Notes under the pieces: model-generated
Told to the model about the DNA's origin: nothing
The model's database searches: none
Seen by the model: the letters and a program-made list of their open reading frames with translations, nothing else
Position numbers and translations under genes: made by a program
Source: an uncultured Bacteroidales bacterium
GTDB taxonomy: Bacteria; Bacteroidota; Bacteroidia; Bacteroidales; Bacteroidaceae
DNA: 20,496 nucleotides
Assembly (NCBI GenBank): GCA_937995875.1
Contig: CALKIW010000154.1
Location: 1 to 20,496 of the forward strand
Reading direction: 5' to 3'
Part shown: positions 7,939 through 16,380 of the stretch, one piece after another
Layout of the letters: each line of letters begins with the position of its first letter
How positions within the stretch are numbered: position 1 is the first letter of the stretch

Positions 7939-8214
7939 GATGACTAAGCCTTAATCCCACTGTCATTCGATATGTAATCGCGGATGACAAAATAGATGCC
8001 ATAAAGGTGCTATTTTGTTAAACGATTGATAATCAATCTACTACCGAATTATGCAAATTTCACGAATTTCGGGCTGTGGGTTTTTATTTTTTGAATACGC
8101 GAAATATAGAGAGGTGTTTGTAAAGTAAATTGTAAGTTTCCAAGATGTTAGTAACTACGGAAACTATCATCAGGAGGGAAGAAAGCAAAAGCAGTTGGCT
8201 TAAGTATCTTCAAT

Positions 8215-8256
8215 AAAAAACTCCGGGCAGCCCAATATGTTAAGCTACCCGGAGTT
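8215..8256 (-). terminator. Intrinsic terminator of the xylA operon
   Basis: On the minus strand the hairpin AACTCCGGGTAGC...GCTGCCCGGAGTT has a 9-bp perfect outer stem (8219-8227 with 8248-8256) plus a 3-bp inner AGC/GCT stem across a single mismatch. It is followed by a run of T (AAAAAA on the plus strand, 8215-8220). It lies about 50 bases past the xylA stop and should end the six-gene minus-strand unit. Confidence 0.88.
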
Positions 8257-8304
8257 GCTGTTTATATACGATTTATCAGAACTGATTCATCAAGTCCTCT
8301 TTGG

Positions 8305-9621
8305 CTATTTGGCGTATAAGGCAACAATAGTCTCATACTTTTCCTGTTTACCTGAAGTTTGCTTCGGCTCACCGTTCTTCTTGGCATATTCCACCATTTG
8401 CTCGAGGCTCATCTTGCCCTCTTCAAAGGCCTTGCCCTCACCGCTGTCGAAGCTGGCATAACGCTCTTTGAGCATCTTGGGCAACTCGCTCTCTTCGAGG
8501 ATGGCGGCAGCGTTGAGTAAAGCACGGGCCATGGCATCCATGCCACTGATATGAGCAATGAAGATATCCTCGGGATCTGTAGAGTTGCGGCGTAGCTTGG
8601 CGTCAAAGTTCATGCCGCCGTTGCCGAGACCTCCGTTGCGGATGATCTGCATCATGGCCTGCGTGAGTTCATAGTTGTCGATGGGGAACTGGTCGGTGTC
8701 CCAGCCGTTCTGTGCATCACCACGGTTGGCATCAATGCTGCCGAGCATACCGTTATCCACGGCCACGGCCAGTTCGTGTTCGAAGGTATGACCGGCCAGG
8801 GTAGCGTGGTTCACCTCGATATTCACCTTGAAGTCCTTGTCGAGTCCGTGTGCGCGGAGGAAACCGATAACGGTCTCTGTGTCCACATCGTATTGATGCT
8901 TGGTAGGCTCCATGGGTTTGGGTTCGATGAGGAAAGTGCCGGTGAATCCCTTGGCACGGGCATAGTCGCGGGCGTTGGTCAGCATCTGTGCCAAGTGGTC
9001 TTTCTCCCGTTTCTGGTCAGTGTTGAGCAGCGACATATAGCCCTCGCGGCCACCCCAGAACACATAATTCTGACCACCCAGCTTGATGGTTGCGTCAATA
9101 GCGTTCTTGATCTGCACGGCAGCGCGAGCCACAACATCGAAGTCGGGATTGGTGGCGGCACCGTTCATATAGCGTTTATGACCGAAGACATTGGCTGTAC
9201 CCCATAGGAGTTTGATGTTGGTGTTCTTCATCTTCTCCACGGCATAGTCTGTAATAGCCTTCATGCGAGCTTCGTATTCTTCGATGGTCTCGCCCTCTTC
9301 AACGAGGTCTACGTCATGGAAGCAGAAATATTCGATACCGAGTTTATCCATAATTTCGAAGCCTGCGTTCATCTTATCCTTAGCGCGCTGAACGGCATCC
9401 TCGGCCTTGTCCCACTCGTAACAACGGGTTGCACCGCCAAACTGGTCGCCACTGGCGTCACCAAGAGTGTGCCACCAAGCCATGGCGAACTTTAACCAAT
9501 CTTTCATTTTCTTACCCATTACCATGCGCTCGGGCTCATAATAATGGAAAGCCATTACATTTTTACTGTCTGTTCCTTCAAAAGGAATCTTGCCAACCTC
9601 CGGAAAATACTGTTTTGCCAT
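8305..9621 (-). CDS. xylA: Xylose isomerase
   Basis: The 438-residue cytoplasmic enzyme converts D-xylose to D-xylulose, the entry step of xylose into the pentose phosphate pathway. The length and N-terminus (MAKQYFPEVGKIPFEGTDSK) are those of the longer, class II enzymes. All catalytic and metal residues are visible at positions one higher than in E. coli XylA: H102 and D105 in FHDVD, E233 in IEPKP, E269 and H272 in NIEVNHATLAGH, D297 in DANRGD, D308 and D310 in WDTDQ, and D340 in NFDAK. The VFWGGREGY block is intact. It is the last gene of the minus-strand unit, 70 bases after the large GH43, with a strong terminator behind it. I see no TAnnTTTG promoter in the 70-base gap, so it is probably driven from the SGNH promoter. 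Xylulokinase is not in the window. Confidence 0.97.
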   Translation of the reverse strand: MAKQYFPEVGKIPFEGTDSKNVMAFHYYEPERMVMGKKMKDWLKFAMAWWHTLGDASGDQFGGATRCYEWDKAEDAVQRAKDKMNAGFEIMDKLGIEYFCFHDVDLVEEGETIEEYEARMKAITDYAVEKMKNTNIKLLWGTANVFGHKRYMNGAATNPDFDVVARAAVQIKNAIDATIKLGGQNYVFWGGREGYMSLLNTDQKREKDHLAQMLTNARDYARAKGFTGTFLIEPKPMEPTKHQYDVDTETVIGFLRAHGLDKDFKVNIEVNHATLAGHTFEHELAVAVDNGMLGSIDANRGDAQNGWDTDQFPIDNYELTQAMMQIIRNGGLGNGGMNFDAKLRRNSTDPEDIFIAHISGMDAMARALLNAAAILEESELPKMLKERYASFDSGEGKAFEEGKMSLEQMVEYAKKNGEPKQTSGKQEKYETIVALYAK

Positions 9622-9691
9622 AATTGTTTTTTAATTTGTTAAATATGATTTTCTAATTGGTTTTATGATATAATGTTTGCCAATAAGCCTA

Positions 9692-11353
9692 CTATTTGTG
9701 TTCAGCCTTGTTTGAAGTGGCGTAAAGTCCGATGCAGTTGCCGATGAAGCCTCCACTTCTCGACGTGCTTAGGTTAACGGCATCGACGCCTTTGCATAAT
9801 AGTGACCACGAGTCGTTGCCCACGGCATAATAGAAGTCGTAGTAGCGGCCGTTGCCCTCAACCTTCAGCTTGAGTTCGCCATCAGGAATAAAGGCAGAAG
9901 CGATCACTGTGTTTTGCTTCTCGGCACGTGTCAACACCACGGCTTGTTTGCCTTGTAGGAGCGTTTTGCCGAAAACAAAGTTATGGTCCTCGTTTTGCAA
10001 TAGGGCCATGCCTGCAAGGTGTTTTTCATCTTTCACTGCGAAAGATACGGCAGTTTCTGCTATGAAATGCTCGTGCTGCTGTCGGGTCCATACGGCAGAA
10101 AGCGGATCGCGCTGATAAATGTTTGTATTCAGGGGTTGTAGCAAGAGATTGCCATTGTTAATTCGATAAAACTGTGATGGATTGCGGAGGAAGAACCATT
10201 TTGGTGAGAGTTCGGTACCGGAGAAGTCGTCGGTATAAGAGAAGTTTCCGGTGAGTTTGTTCTTGGCCAATGGCATCAACCCCGACTTGCTGCCTACCGG
10301 AGGTATGGCAATGCCGGGCTTGAGGATGGTCGGCCATCCGTCCTTCCATGTCACGGGGAGCAGATAGGTGTCGCGTCCCGTGTTGTAGAAGTCGTTTTCA
10401 TAGGGACGGCATCCCAGGAACACGGCCCACCAATCGCCTTTTTTGTCCTGCACCATATCAGCATGCCCGGTACTGGTGACAACATTGGGACGGTTGGGGT
10501 CGAGACCTGTGCGCTGTGTCAGGATGGGATTATTGGGGGCTTCCTCCCACGGTCCTTTGGGACTCTTGGATCGGAAGATCACCTCGCTGTGCCATGCACC
10601 TGTGCCACCCTCGGCACACATGAGGTAATAATATTTGCCTATGCGATAAAGGTGTGGTCCCTCAATCCAGATAGGACGTTCCTCCACCTTTGTTCCACCA
10701 CGCACAATCTCGATGGGTTCGCCAATGGTTTTGTCGTTTTTCACGTCAAACTCAATGAGGCGGATGGCGCGCTGACCTTCATAGTCAGCACCACCCATGA
10801 CGGGAGCGTTGTGGACGATGTATCCCTTACCGTCCTTGTCGAAGAAGAAGGAGGGGTCGATGCCATCGATAATGGGTAGGTAGATGGGGTCGCTCCAGCC
10901 CTTTTCGGGGTCTTTGCTCTTGACATAGAAGTTGCCCCGCCCTACGTTTGTAGTAATCATATAGAAGGTTTTGTTCTTCTCGTTGTATTCTATGGCCGGT
11001 GCAAAGATGCCTCCGGACACCCGCTGCTTGTCCAAAGGCAACTGCGAGGGGCGGTTGAGCACATAGCCAATGGACTCCCAGTTGACCAAGTCCTTGCTTT
11101 TATGGATTGGCACGCCGGGAAAGAAGCTGAAAGAAGAATTGACGAGATAGAAGGTGTCGCCTGCCCTACAGATGGAAGGGTCAGGATAGAAACCTGCCAG
11201 TATGGGGTTGTAATATTGTGTCTTGGGGTCGATTCTTTGTTGGAATCGGGCATCGTCTCCCGTATAGGAGAAGTAACTGAACGATGCCTCCTGAGCCATG
11301 GCTGATGTGCATAGTGCCAACATGGCTACGGCGGTGTAGAAGAATTGTCTCAT
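9692..11353 (-). CDS. Periplasmic GH43 beta-xylosidase/alpha-L-arabinofuranosidase with C-terminal beta-sandwich
   Basis: The start at 11353 is chosen because it begins with a clean signal peptide (MRQFFYTAVAMLALCTSAMA, cleavage after residue 20); an in-frame ATG upstream at 11401 would add a charged tail before it. The 553-residue product has the GH43 five-bladed propeller in its first ~330 residues with the catalytic triad D58 (AGFYPDPS), D166 (DGIDPSFF) and E231 (WIEGPHLY). About residues 350-550 form a beta-sandwich of the kind often seen at the C-terminus of larger GH43 enzymes (FSYTDDFSGTELSPKWFFLR onward). It would remove arabinose or xylose from oligosaccharides in the periplasm. The overall look is closest to arabinoxylan-acting GH43 subfamilies, but the subfamily and exact specificity cannot be set by eye. 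It follows the small GH43 after a 143-base gap. Confidence 0.9.
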   Translation of the reverse strand: MRQFFYTAVAMLALCTSAMAQEASFSYFSYTGDDARFQQRIDPKTQYYNPILAGFYPDPSICRAGDTFYLVNSSFSFFPGVPIHKSKDLVNWESIGYVLNRPSQLPLDKQRVSGGIFAPAIEYNEKNKTFYMITTNVGRGNFYVKSKDPEKGWSDPIYLPIIDGIDPSFFFDKDGKGYIVHNAPVMGGADYEGQRAIRLIEFDVKNDKTIGEPIEIVRGGTKVEERPIWIEGPHLYRIGKYYYLMCAEGGTGAWHSEVIFRSKSPKGPWEEAPNNPILTQRTGLDPNRPNVVTSTGHADMVQDKKGDWWAVFLGCRPYENDFYNTGRDTYLLPVTWKDGWPTILKPGIAIPPVGSKSGLMPLAKNKLTGNFSYTDDFSGTELSPKWFFLRNPSQFYRINNGNLLLQPLNTNIYQRDPLSAVWTRQQHEHFIAETAVSFAVKDEKHLAGMALLQNEDHNFVFGKTLLQGKQAVVLTRAEKQNTVIASAFIPDGELKLKVEGNGRYYDFYYAVGNDSWSLLCKGVDAVNLSTSRSGGFIGNCIGLYATSNKAEHK

Positions 11354-11398
11354 GTGGATTATCCTTTTATTTTTTTTCAAACGTTTTAAGTGGTTAAA

Positions 11399-11468
11399 CA
11401 AGGAGATTGCAGCATAATAATAGAAGAAATCTTGATTGGTTTATGAAATGGCTGATGCAACCTCCTTG
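11399..11468 (-). repeat. 13-bp inverted repeat between the two GH43 genes
   Basis: CAAGGAGATTGCA (11399-11411) and TGCAACCTCCTTG (11456-11468) pair with one mismatch across a 44-base loop. It lies in the 143-base gap of the minus-strand unit. No T-tract follows on either strand, so it does not look like a terminator. On the minus strand one arm contains AAGGAGGT, a perfect anti-16S match, but it is about 100 bases before the next start. An mRNA-stabilising or processing structure is possible. Confidence 0.5.
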
Positions 11469-11496
11469 TTATGATATGTCGATAGCGATAGAAGCA

Positions 11497-12459
11497 TTAT
11501 TTGCTTTCCATCCGTATGATTTTATCGTTTTCGTCATATTTCAGCTCTATCACTTTCATGCTTCTGAGCCATGTTTTATCGCCGGATGGCACGCAGTCGT
11601 GGTGGAATAGGTACCACCTGCCCTTGAACTCAACGATGGAGTGGTGGGTCGTCCATCCGACAACCGGGTCGAGAATGACACCCTGATAGGTAAACGGACC
11701 ATAAGGGTTGTCGCCCACGGCATAGCAGATGAAATGCGAATCGCCGGTGGAGTAGGAGAAATAGTAGCGTCCCTTGTACTTGTGCATCCACGAGGCTTCG
11801 AAGAAGCGGTGGGGATTGTTGGCCTTCAGCGGTTCACCATTTTCATCGACAATGAGTATCTCGCGCGGGGCCTCGGCAAACTGAAGCATGTCGTCGCTCA
11901 TGCGTGCCATACGTGGAAGGAGTGCCGGCTCATCGCCCTCGGGCAGGTGTTCCACGCCGAGTGCCTTGTTGCCGTCGTAGCGTTGCAGTTGGCCGCCCCA
12001 GATACCACCGAAGTAAACATAAATCTTGCCGTCGTCATCCTTGAATGCGCAAGGGTCTATGCTGTAAGAACCACGGATGGGATCGGGCTGGGGAATGAAC
12101 GGGCCTTCGGGCCTGTCGGCGATGGCCACGCCAAGATGGAAGGTCTGCGTCTTGTCCTTGGCACAATAAATGAGATAATATTTGCCATCTTTTTCCACTA
12201 CGTCGTTGTCCCAGAGCTGTCGATCGGCCCATGGAATGTCCTCCAGGCGAAGTATGACGCCATGGTCGGTAACCTTGCCTTTTTCCACATCGTCGAGAGA
12301 GAAAACGTGATAATCTTTCATTTGGAAGTGTCCGCCGTCGTCGTCGAAAGCCGCACCGCTGTCCCAATCGTGTGAGGGATAGATATAAAGCTTGCCGTTA
12401 AAAACATTGGCGGAAGGGTCGGCCATATAGTCTTGAGGATATAAGTATCTTGGTTTCAT
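11497..12459 (-). CDS. Cytoplasmic GH43 beta-xylosidase/arabinofuranosidase (XynB/Xsa-like, probably subfamily 1)
   Basis: The 320-residue protein begins MKPRYLYPQDYMADPSANVF, with no signal peptide, so it should act in the cytoplasm on imported xylo-oligosaccharides. It is a single-domain GH43 propeller. The catalytic residues are D14 (MADPS), D135 (YSIDPCAF) and E221 (RFFEASW); GIWGGQLQ and TTHHSIVEFKG are also typical. The closest proteins I know of are the short GH43_1 enzymes of xylan loci, such as XynB of Prevotella bryantii, Xsa of Bacteroides ovatus and similar bifunctional xylosidase/arabinofuranosidases. It lies 130 bases after the GH10 gene in the minus-strand unit, and its gene pairing with GH10 and the symporter matches the known Prevotella cluster. 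Whether xylose or arabinose release dominates cannot be told from sequence alone. Confidence 0.92.
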   Translation of the reverse strand: MKPRYLYPQDYMADPSANVFNGKLYIYPSHDWDSGAAFDDDGGHFQMKDYHVFSLDDVEKGKVTDHGVILRLEDIPWADRQLWDNDVVEKDGKYYLIYCAKDKTQTFHLGVAIADRPEGPFIPQPDPIRGSYSIDPCAFKDDDGKIYVYFGGIWGGQLQRYDGNKALGVEHLPEGDEPALLPRMARMSDDMLQFAEAPREILIVDENGEPLKANNPHRFFEASWMHKYKGRYYFSYSTGDSHFICYAVGDNPYGPFTYQGVILDPVVGWTTHHSIVEFKGRWYLFHHDCVPSGDKTWLRSMKVIELKYDENDKIIRMESK

Positions 12460-12589
12460 GTTGGTTTGGTTAAATAAAGGTTATACCTTGTGAAAAGCGA
12501 CACCACCATTTAACGGTAGTGGTGCGCACTGATGAAATTGCGTTTGGAGCAAGCCCGGCATGGACTTGCCCCATTATGCAATGTATATG
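12460..12589 (-). other. Intercistronic gap with a hairpin and a decayed hairpin-repeat copy
   Basis: The 130 bases between GH10 and the small GH43 contain a 6-bp-stem hairpin (CACCAC 12501-12506 with GTGGTG 12519-12524), followed on the minus strand by a short TTTT. At 12551-12574 the sequence GCAAGCCCGGCATGGACTTG CCCC resembles the core of the 82-bp repeat hairpin (TGGACTTGCCCC) but has lost the GAGACG arms. The hairpin could lower expression of the downstream genes; it looks too weak for a full terminator. Confidence 0.45.
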
Positions 12590-13708
12590 TTATCTGTTTT
12601 CTTCAAACATCTTGATGATTTTTTGCACAACCGGCTTTTCCTTGTAGTCTCGGTCGAAGAGCAATGGATAGTTGGTGCGACCGTGAATAGGCCAGTCGTT
12701 GAGCCAGGATGTAGCATCGGTAACGCCCCAAAGGGTTACGCGGAGAATGTCTTTCTTGTTGCGCTCGATTACCTTGAAGAAGTTGAGATATTGCTGTTCA
12801 AAAATCTTGTTGGCCTTCTTGGTCAGTCCCTTGGTGTAGGGATTGTACTTAGTGTCGTACTTGAAGTTCTGTCCTATCTCGGCACCATGGAAGTTCTCAG
12901 GCCTTGGCAACATGTTGATATCGAATTCTGTCATCTGGACTTTCACACCTGCAGCGACAAAGGCCTTGATGCTCTTCTCGTATTCTTCGGGTGAAGGATA
13001 GTCGTAACCGTGGTGGCTCTGCATGCCTACGGCATCAATGCGGCATCCCTTTTCCTTGAGTCGCTTGACCAATCGGCACACAGCGTCACGCTTGGCGGGG
13101 TTGGACAGCGAGTAGTCGTTGTAGTATAGCTCTGCGTCGGGGTCTGCTTCATGCGCGAACTTGAATGCCAACTCAAAATATTCCTCGCCGATAATCTTGT
13201 AATAAGGCGTCTGACGATAGGTGCCGTCATCGTTGAAGGCTTCGTTCACCACGTCCCATCCTTTGATGCGACCCTTGTAACGCGATACCACGTCGGTGAT
13301 GTGGTGATACATACGGTCGATGAGCACGGTGCGTGTGACAGTTTTTCCTTGCTTGTCGGTGAACATCCACTTGGGTGGTTGCGAGTGCCACACCAAGCAA
13401 TGACCGATGACAACCTGGCCGTTTTCCTCACCCCATTTGACGGTTTTGTCGGCATCGGTCCAGTTGTATCGATGTTCTTCAGGATGTATCTCTTCCCCTT
13501 TCATGCAGTTTTCAGCAACGATAGAGTTGAAATGCTTTCTCACAATGTCGGCCGCTCCTTCGTCCCTGCCGTTGACAAGGTCCACGTTCACGGCAGCTCC
13601 AATGAGGAAATCTTTACCCAAAGTTTCTTTCAATGTTGGTTTCTGTGCCTGCGCCGAAGCAGTTCCCAATAGGAGAGCGGCACAGAAAAGTGCAATGTTT
13701 TTGTTCAT
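12590..13708 (-). CDS. Periplasmic GH10 endo-1,4-beta-xylanase (XynA-like)
   Basis: This 372-residue enzyme is a single GH10 barrel after a signal peptide (MNKNIALFCAALLLGTASAQ, cleavage near residue 21) with no lipobox, so it is probably periplasmic. The family motifs are intact: FNSIVAENCMK (60-70), GHCLVWHSQ (102-110), GWDVVNEAF with acid/base E156, YYNDYS (195-200), GMQSHHG (228-234), VQMTEFDI with nucleophile E261, and TLWGVTD near the C-terminus. It lacks the carbohydrate-binding modules of the surface GH10 in the same window and should shorten oligosaccharides already imported across the outer membrane. It starts 11 bases after the symporter stop, so the two are tightly coupled in transcription. 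A GH10 of this type, called XynA, sits next to the GH43 XynB in Prevotella bryantii. Confidence 0.95.
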   Translation of the reverse strand: MNKNIALFCAALLLGTASAQAQKPTLKETLGKDFLIGAAVNVDLVNGRDEGAADIVRKHFNSIVAENCMKGEEIHPEEHRYNWTDADKTVKWGEENGQVVIGHCLVWHSQPPKWMFTDKQGKTVTRTVLIDRMYHHITDVVSRYKGRIKGWDVVNEAFNDDGTYRQTPYYKIIGEEYFELAFKFAHEADPDAELYYNDYSLSNPAKRDAVCRLVKRLKEKGCRIDAVGMQSHHGYDYPSPEEYEKSIKAFVAAGVKVQMTEFDINMLPRPENFHGAEIGQNFKYDTKYNPYTKGLTKKANKIFEQQYLNFFKVIERNKKDILRVTLWGVTDATSWLNDWPIHGRTNYPLLFDRDYKEKPVVQKIIKMFEENR

Positions 13709-13719
13709 AATTTAATGTT

Positions 13720-15132
13720 TTATTTATTGTGTCTTGCTTCAATTTTCTTGTTAATATCATCGATGACCTCGTCTGTCAGTTCATATTTCGAGATGATGAA
13801 CATGCCGAGAAGCAACAGGATGGCTGGAATGACGCACACTAACCATAGAATGCCTTGCTTGGCAAACGCCGACTGCGACACTGCATTGGCCTCGTCGAAG
13901 CCCACAAACGATAATACTACGCCCGGGACAATGCCGCCCAGGGCCATGCCTGCCTTGTAGAAGATACCTGTCAGAGCGTTTACAATACCCGATATTCGTT
14001 TGCCCGTGGTGTATTCTCCATAGGAGATGACCTCCGGAATCAATGCCCACATATAGCCCGTTGTAACGATGATGCCGGTCGATTTAATGAACTGTGCGAT
14101 GTATACAAGCCATATCATGTGCTTGAGGGAAGGCACGACGGAGATGATATAGAGCATAACCATACCCATGATACCTATTGACAGGAAGAAATAAAACATG
14201 CCACGCTTGCCTATTTGCCGTTTGATGGCGGGCACCATGGGCATGAAAATGAATGCGGGTACCGAGCCCAGCCCCATGTATATGGCAGTTTGTTCGGCGG
14301 TTCCCTCTACATTATATAATATATAGTATGAGCCGGCAGAGTTGCCTATGGCCATCATCGCAAACGAAATGATGAAGAAGAAGGCAAGGATACGCAACGG
14401 TTTGTTGCGTGCAAATTCAACCCACAGGTCTGAAACCTTCACGTTTGCCGTCTCCTTTTCGTCCATAACGACGCGCTCTTTACACTGGGTGTAGCAGAAG
14501 ATGAGCAACGCCAAACCCACGAGTGCGTAAATTCCCATGGTGATGAACCATGCGGTGCCCGATTCACGTGTGTTCATCTTGCCATCGGGAGAGAGCGCGG
14601 CAACGATGATTGGAATGCCGAGCGATACGATAAGACCACCCGTGTTAGCAAAGAACATGCGCACGGCGGTGAGAATGGTTATCTCGTTCGTGTCTCGTGT
14701 GAGGCTTGCATTCAAAGCACCATAGGGCACATTGACCAATGTGTAGCACATGGACATGCCTACGTAGGTGATATAAGCATAGAGCAGCGAGCCCGAAAAG
14801 CCATTCCAGAAACACAGGATGGCAAAGCCCGTGAGTGGGATTCCGCCCAAAATGAGGTATGAACGGTACTTCCCCATCTTAGGACTGTGCTTGTCTACAA
14901 AGGCTCCCACAACGGGATCCCACAGGGCATCCACAATTCTCACAATACCAAACATCACCGCTACAGAGGCTGGATTGATGCCAAACACATTGGTATAGAA
15001 CAGTAGCAGGTACATGCCTACCGTCTGATAAATCAGATTTTGAGCCAAGTCGCCGGATGCAAATCCTATTCTTTGGGTCCAGTTGAGCTTGTAGAAGCCT
15101 TTGGTTTCTATGGTCTGTCCATTATTATCCAT
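13720..15132 (-). CDS. GPH-family (MFS) pentoside/oligosaccharide:cation symporter (XynD-like)
   Basis: The 470-residue protein has about 12 hydrophobic segments and belongs to the glycoside-pentoside-hexuronide symporters (MelB, UidB, XylP/XynP type). The N-terminal half shows the family signature as IVDALWDPVVGAFVDKHSPK followed by MGKYRSY, with D72, D80 and R90. Helix 4-5 loop motifs LVNVPYGALNASLTRD and the central loop (about 215-240, charged) are typical. It should carry xylose oligomers, possibly with side groups, across the inner membrane with Na+ or H+; the substrate is inferred from its place between an esterase and a xylanase. It starts 32 bases after the esterase stop. A symporter gene (xynD) is part of the Prevotella bryantii xylan cluster. 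The C-terminal tail is short and charged and should be cytoplasmic. Confidence 0.93.
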   Translation of the reverse strand: MDNNGQTIETKGFYKLNWTQRIGFASGDLAQNLIYQTVGMYLLLFYTNVFGINPASVAVMFGIVRIVDALWDPVVGAFVDKHSPKMGKYRSYLILGGIPLTGFAILCFWNGFSGSLLYAYITYVGMSMCYTLVNVPYGALNASLTRDTNEITILTAVRMFFANTGGLIVSLGIPIIVAALSPDGKMNTRESGTAWFITMGIYALVGLALLIFCYTQCKERVVMDEKETANVKVSDLWVEFARNKPLRILAFFFIISFAMMAIGNSAGSYYILYNVEGTAEQTAIYMGLGSVPAFIFMPMVPAIKRQIGKRGMFYFFLSIGIMGMVMLYIISVVPSLKHMIWLVYIAQFIKSTGIIVTTGYMWALIPEVISYGEYTTGKRISGIVNALTGIFYKAGMALGGIVPGVVLSFVGFDEANAVSQSAFAKQGILWLVCVIPAILLLLGMFIISKYELTDEVIDDINKKIEARHNK

Positions 15133-15164
15133 ATAGATTTGTTACTTTGTTTTTTAAGTTATGT

Positions 15165-16352
15165 TTATCTGTTTACTATTTTTGCAGCATACTCACCCAT
15201 GGCCTTATAGCCTGCGGGATTAAGATGCAGGCCATCCTCTGAATATTCATCGCGTAGTTTTTCCTTGTCGAGCGGGTCTCGGGTGAGTTCATCAAAGTCG
15301 ATTACGTCATCAAACTTACCACTCGTTCTAATCCAGTGGTTAACGGTTTGTCGCATGGCTTCGTGGAAATAGCTGTACCATCCGTTACCCTTGAACGGTG
15401 TGATAGTACCGCCATACACCTTCATCCCCTTTTTCTTGGCTTTGGCGATGAGCTCCTCGTAGGCACTGATCATGCTTTGGGCTACTTCTTCATAGCGGCC
15501 GTTGCTTGTGCCAATATCGTTTGTTCCTTGAAAGATGATTAGCCGGTCCACATTGCTTTGCCCGAGAATGTCGCGGTCAAAACGCTTCAATGCCGGCTCG
15601 CTTAAACCGCCTTTCACAAGGCAGTTGCCACCAATACCCAGGTTGAGCACACCCGTTGGGCACTTGGCGTTGAGCGCTTCCGACATCATGTCCGGCCATC
15701 TGTTTTGTTTGTTGGTCGTACTTCCACGACCGTCGGTAATGGAATTGCCCAATACCACGACGGCTGTGGCAGTGCTGAGCACGTTGATTTTGCAGATGTT
15801 GTACCAGTGTTCCAACTTTTCGAAAGCTCTGAACGTTGATTTTGGCTTCACTTCACCGTGTGCAATATATGAGGTGGTGCGTGAGCCGCGGTGTGAAGTG
15901 GCATGCTCCGGCACCTGGTTACCGTAACATACGGTAATGGAAAGCAACTGCAATGGCTTAAGTGGAAATGTTAGAACATCAGAGTTGACAACGCCTCCAA
16001 TGGGAATTACCGTGCTCTTCTTTTTGTTGAAAGTAATATATTTAGAAGTTTTTGTGTTGATATCGCAAGAGTCAAGCGCGTCGGCAATATAGACAGACTT
16101 GATTTCTACGGGGGCGGAGCCAAACTCATTGCTGAGTTGCAAGACGAGCTTTTCACCGCCAATGCTGACCTTGACAATCTGCCGCACAGACGTGTTTGCC
16201 AAATTTGTAGTCCTTGGCATATCTCCCTTGCCGGTGTATTCGGCTGCTGCTGCCCACGTCCCCGTCCATGCAACCTTTGTGTTGCTATTGGATTGGGCCG
16301 AGACTTGTACACTTAATATAAAGCATATTAAGAGGGGTAATGTTGTTTTCAT
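15165..16352 (-). CDS. Periplasmic SGNH/GDSL-type carbohydrate esterase, probable acetylxylan esterase (XynE-like)
   Basis: A signal peptide (MKTTLPLLICFILSVQVSAQ) precedes an N-terminal beta-rich domain of about 165 residues (TGTWAAAAEY...QLSNEFGSAPVEIKSV) and then a C-terminal SGNH hydrolase domain. The four blocks are visible: VVLGNSITDGRGS with nucleophile S204, LGIGGN (G242), FQGTNDIG with N278, and SEDGLHLN with D373 and H376. The product has 395 residues and is complete. Enzymes with this N-terminal domain plus SGNH are frequent in plant polysaccharide loci; deacetylation of xylan is the likely role, but the sequence alone does not prove acetyl as the leaving group. It is the first gene of the six-gene minus-strand unit, 22-30 bases downstream of a clear promoter, and divergent from GH67. 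The Prevotella bryantii cluster has an esterase gene, xynE, in equivalent company. Confidence 0.9.
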   Translation of the reverse strand: MKTTLPLLICFILSVQVSAQSNSNTKVAWTGTWAAAAEYTGKGDMPRTTNLANTSVRQIVKVSIGGEKLVLQLSNEFGSAPVEIKSVYIADALDSCDINTKTSKYITFNKKKSTVIPIGGVVNSDVLTFPLKPLQLLSITVCYGNQVPEHATSHRGSRTTSYIAHGEVKPKSTFRAFEKLEHWYNICKINVLSTATAVVVLGNSITDGRGSTTNKQNRWPDMMSEALNAKCPTGVLNLGIGGNCLVKGGLSEPALKRFDRDILGQSNVDRLIIFQGTNDIGTSNGRYEEVAQSMISAYEELIAKAKKKGMKVYGGTITPFKGNGWYSYFHEAMRQTVNHWIRTSGKFDDVIDFDELTRDPLDKEKLRDEYSEDGLHLNPAGYKAMGEYAAKIVNR

Positions 16353-16380
16353 TGTTAGGTTTTGTTACGTTTAAGTGTTG

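Larger units (their letters stand above)
7376..8304. other. Non-coding convergent spacer rich in repeats
   Basis: This 929-base stretch lies between the convergent ends of the oxidoreductase and xylA. The short frames in it have no recognisable protein features. It holds the 82-bp tandem repeat (7400-7689), an inverted copy of the hairpin part (7715-7741), a degenerate 20-23 bp repeat (7873-7938), a 15-base palindrome (8024-8038) and the xylA terminator (8215-8256). From about 8040 to 8210 the sequence is AT-rich and I see no RNA gene or clear signal. Confidence 0.8.

Noticed and set aside
7704..7943. Small genes in the 7376-8304 spacer, including a 79-codon plus-strand frame
   Set aside because: They run through repeat sequence and have no plausible start context or recognisable protein features.
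11641..12375. 244-codon open frame on the plus strand opposite the small GH43
   Set aside because: The GH43 has all three catalytic residues; the opposing frame has no family features or leader signals.
12501..12524. Full terminator after the minus-strand GH10
   Set aside because: The stem is only 6 bp before mismatches and the T-run is four bases, so it is at most a weak attenuating hairpin.
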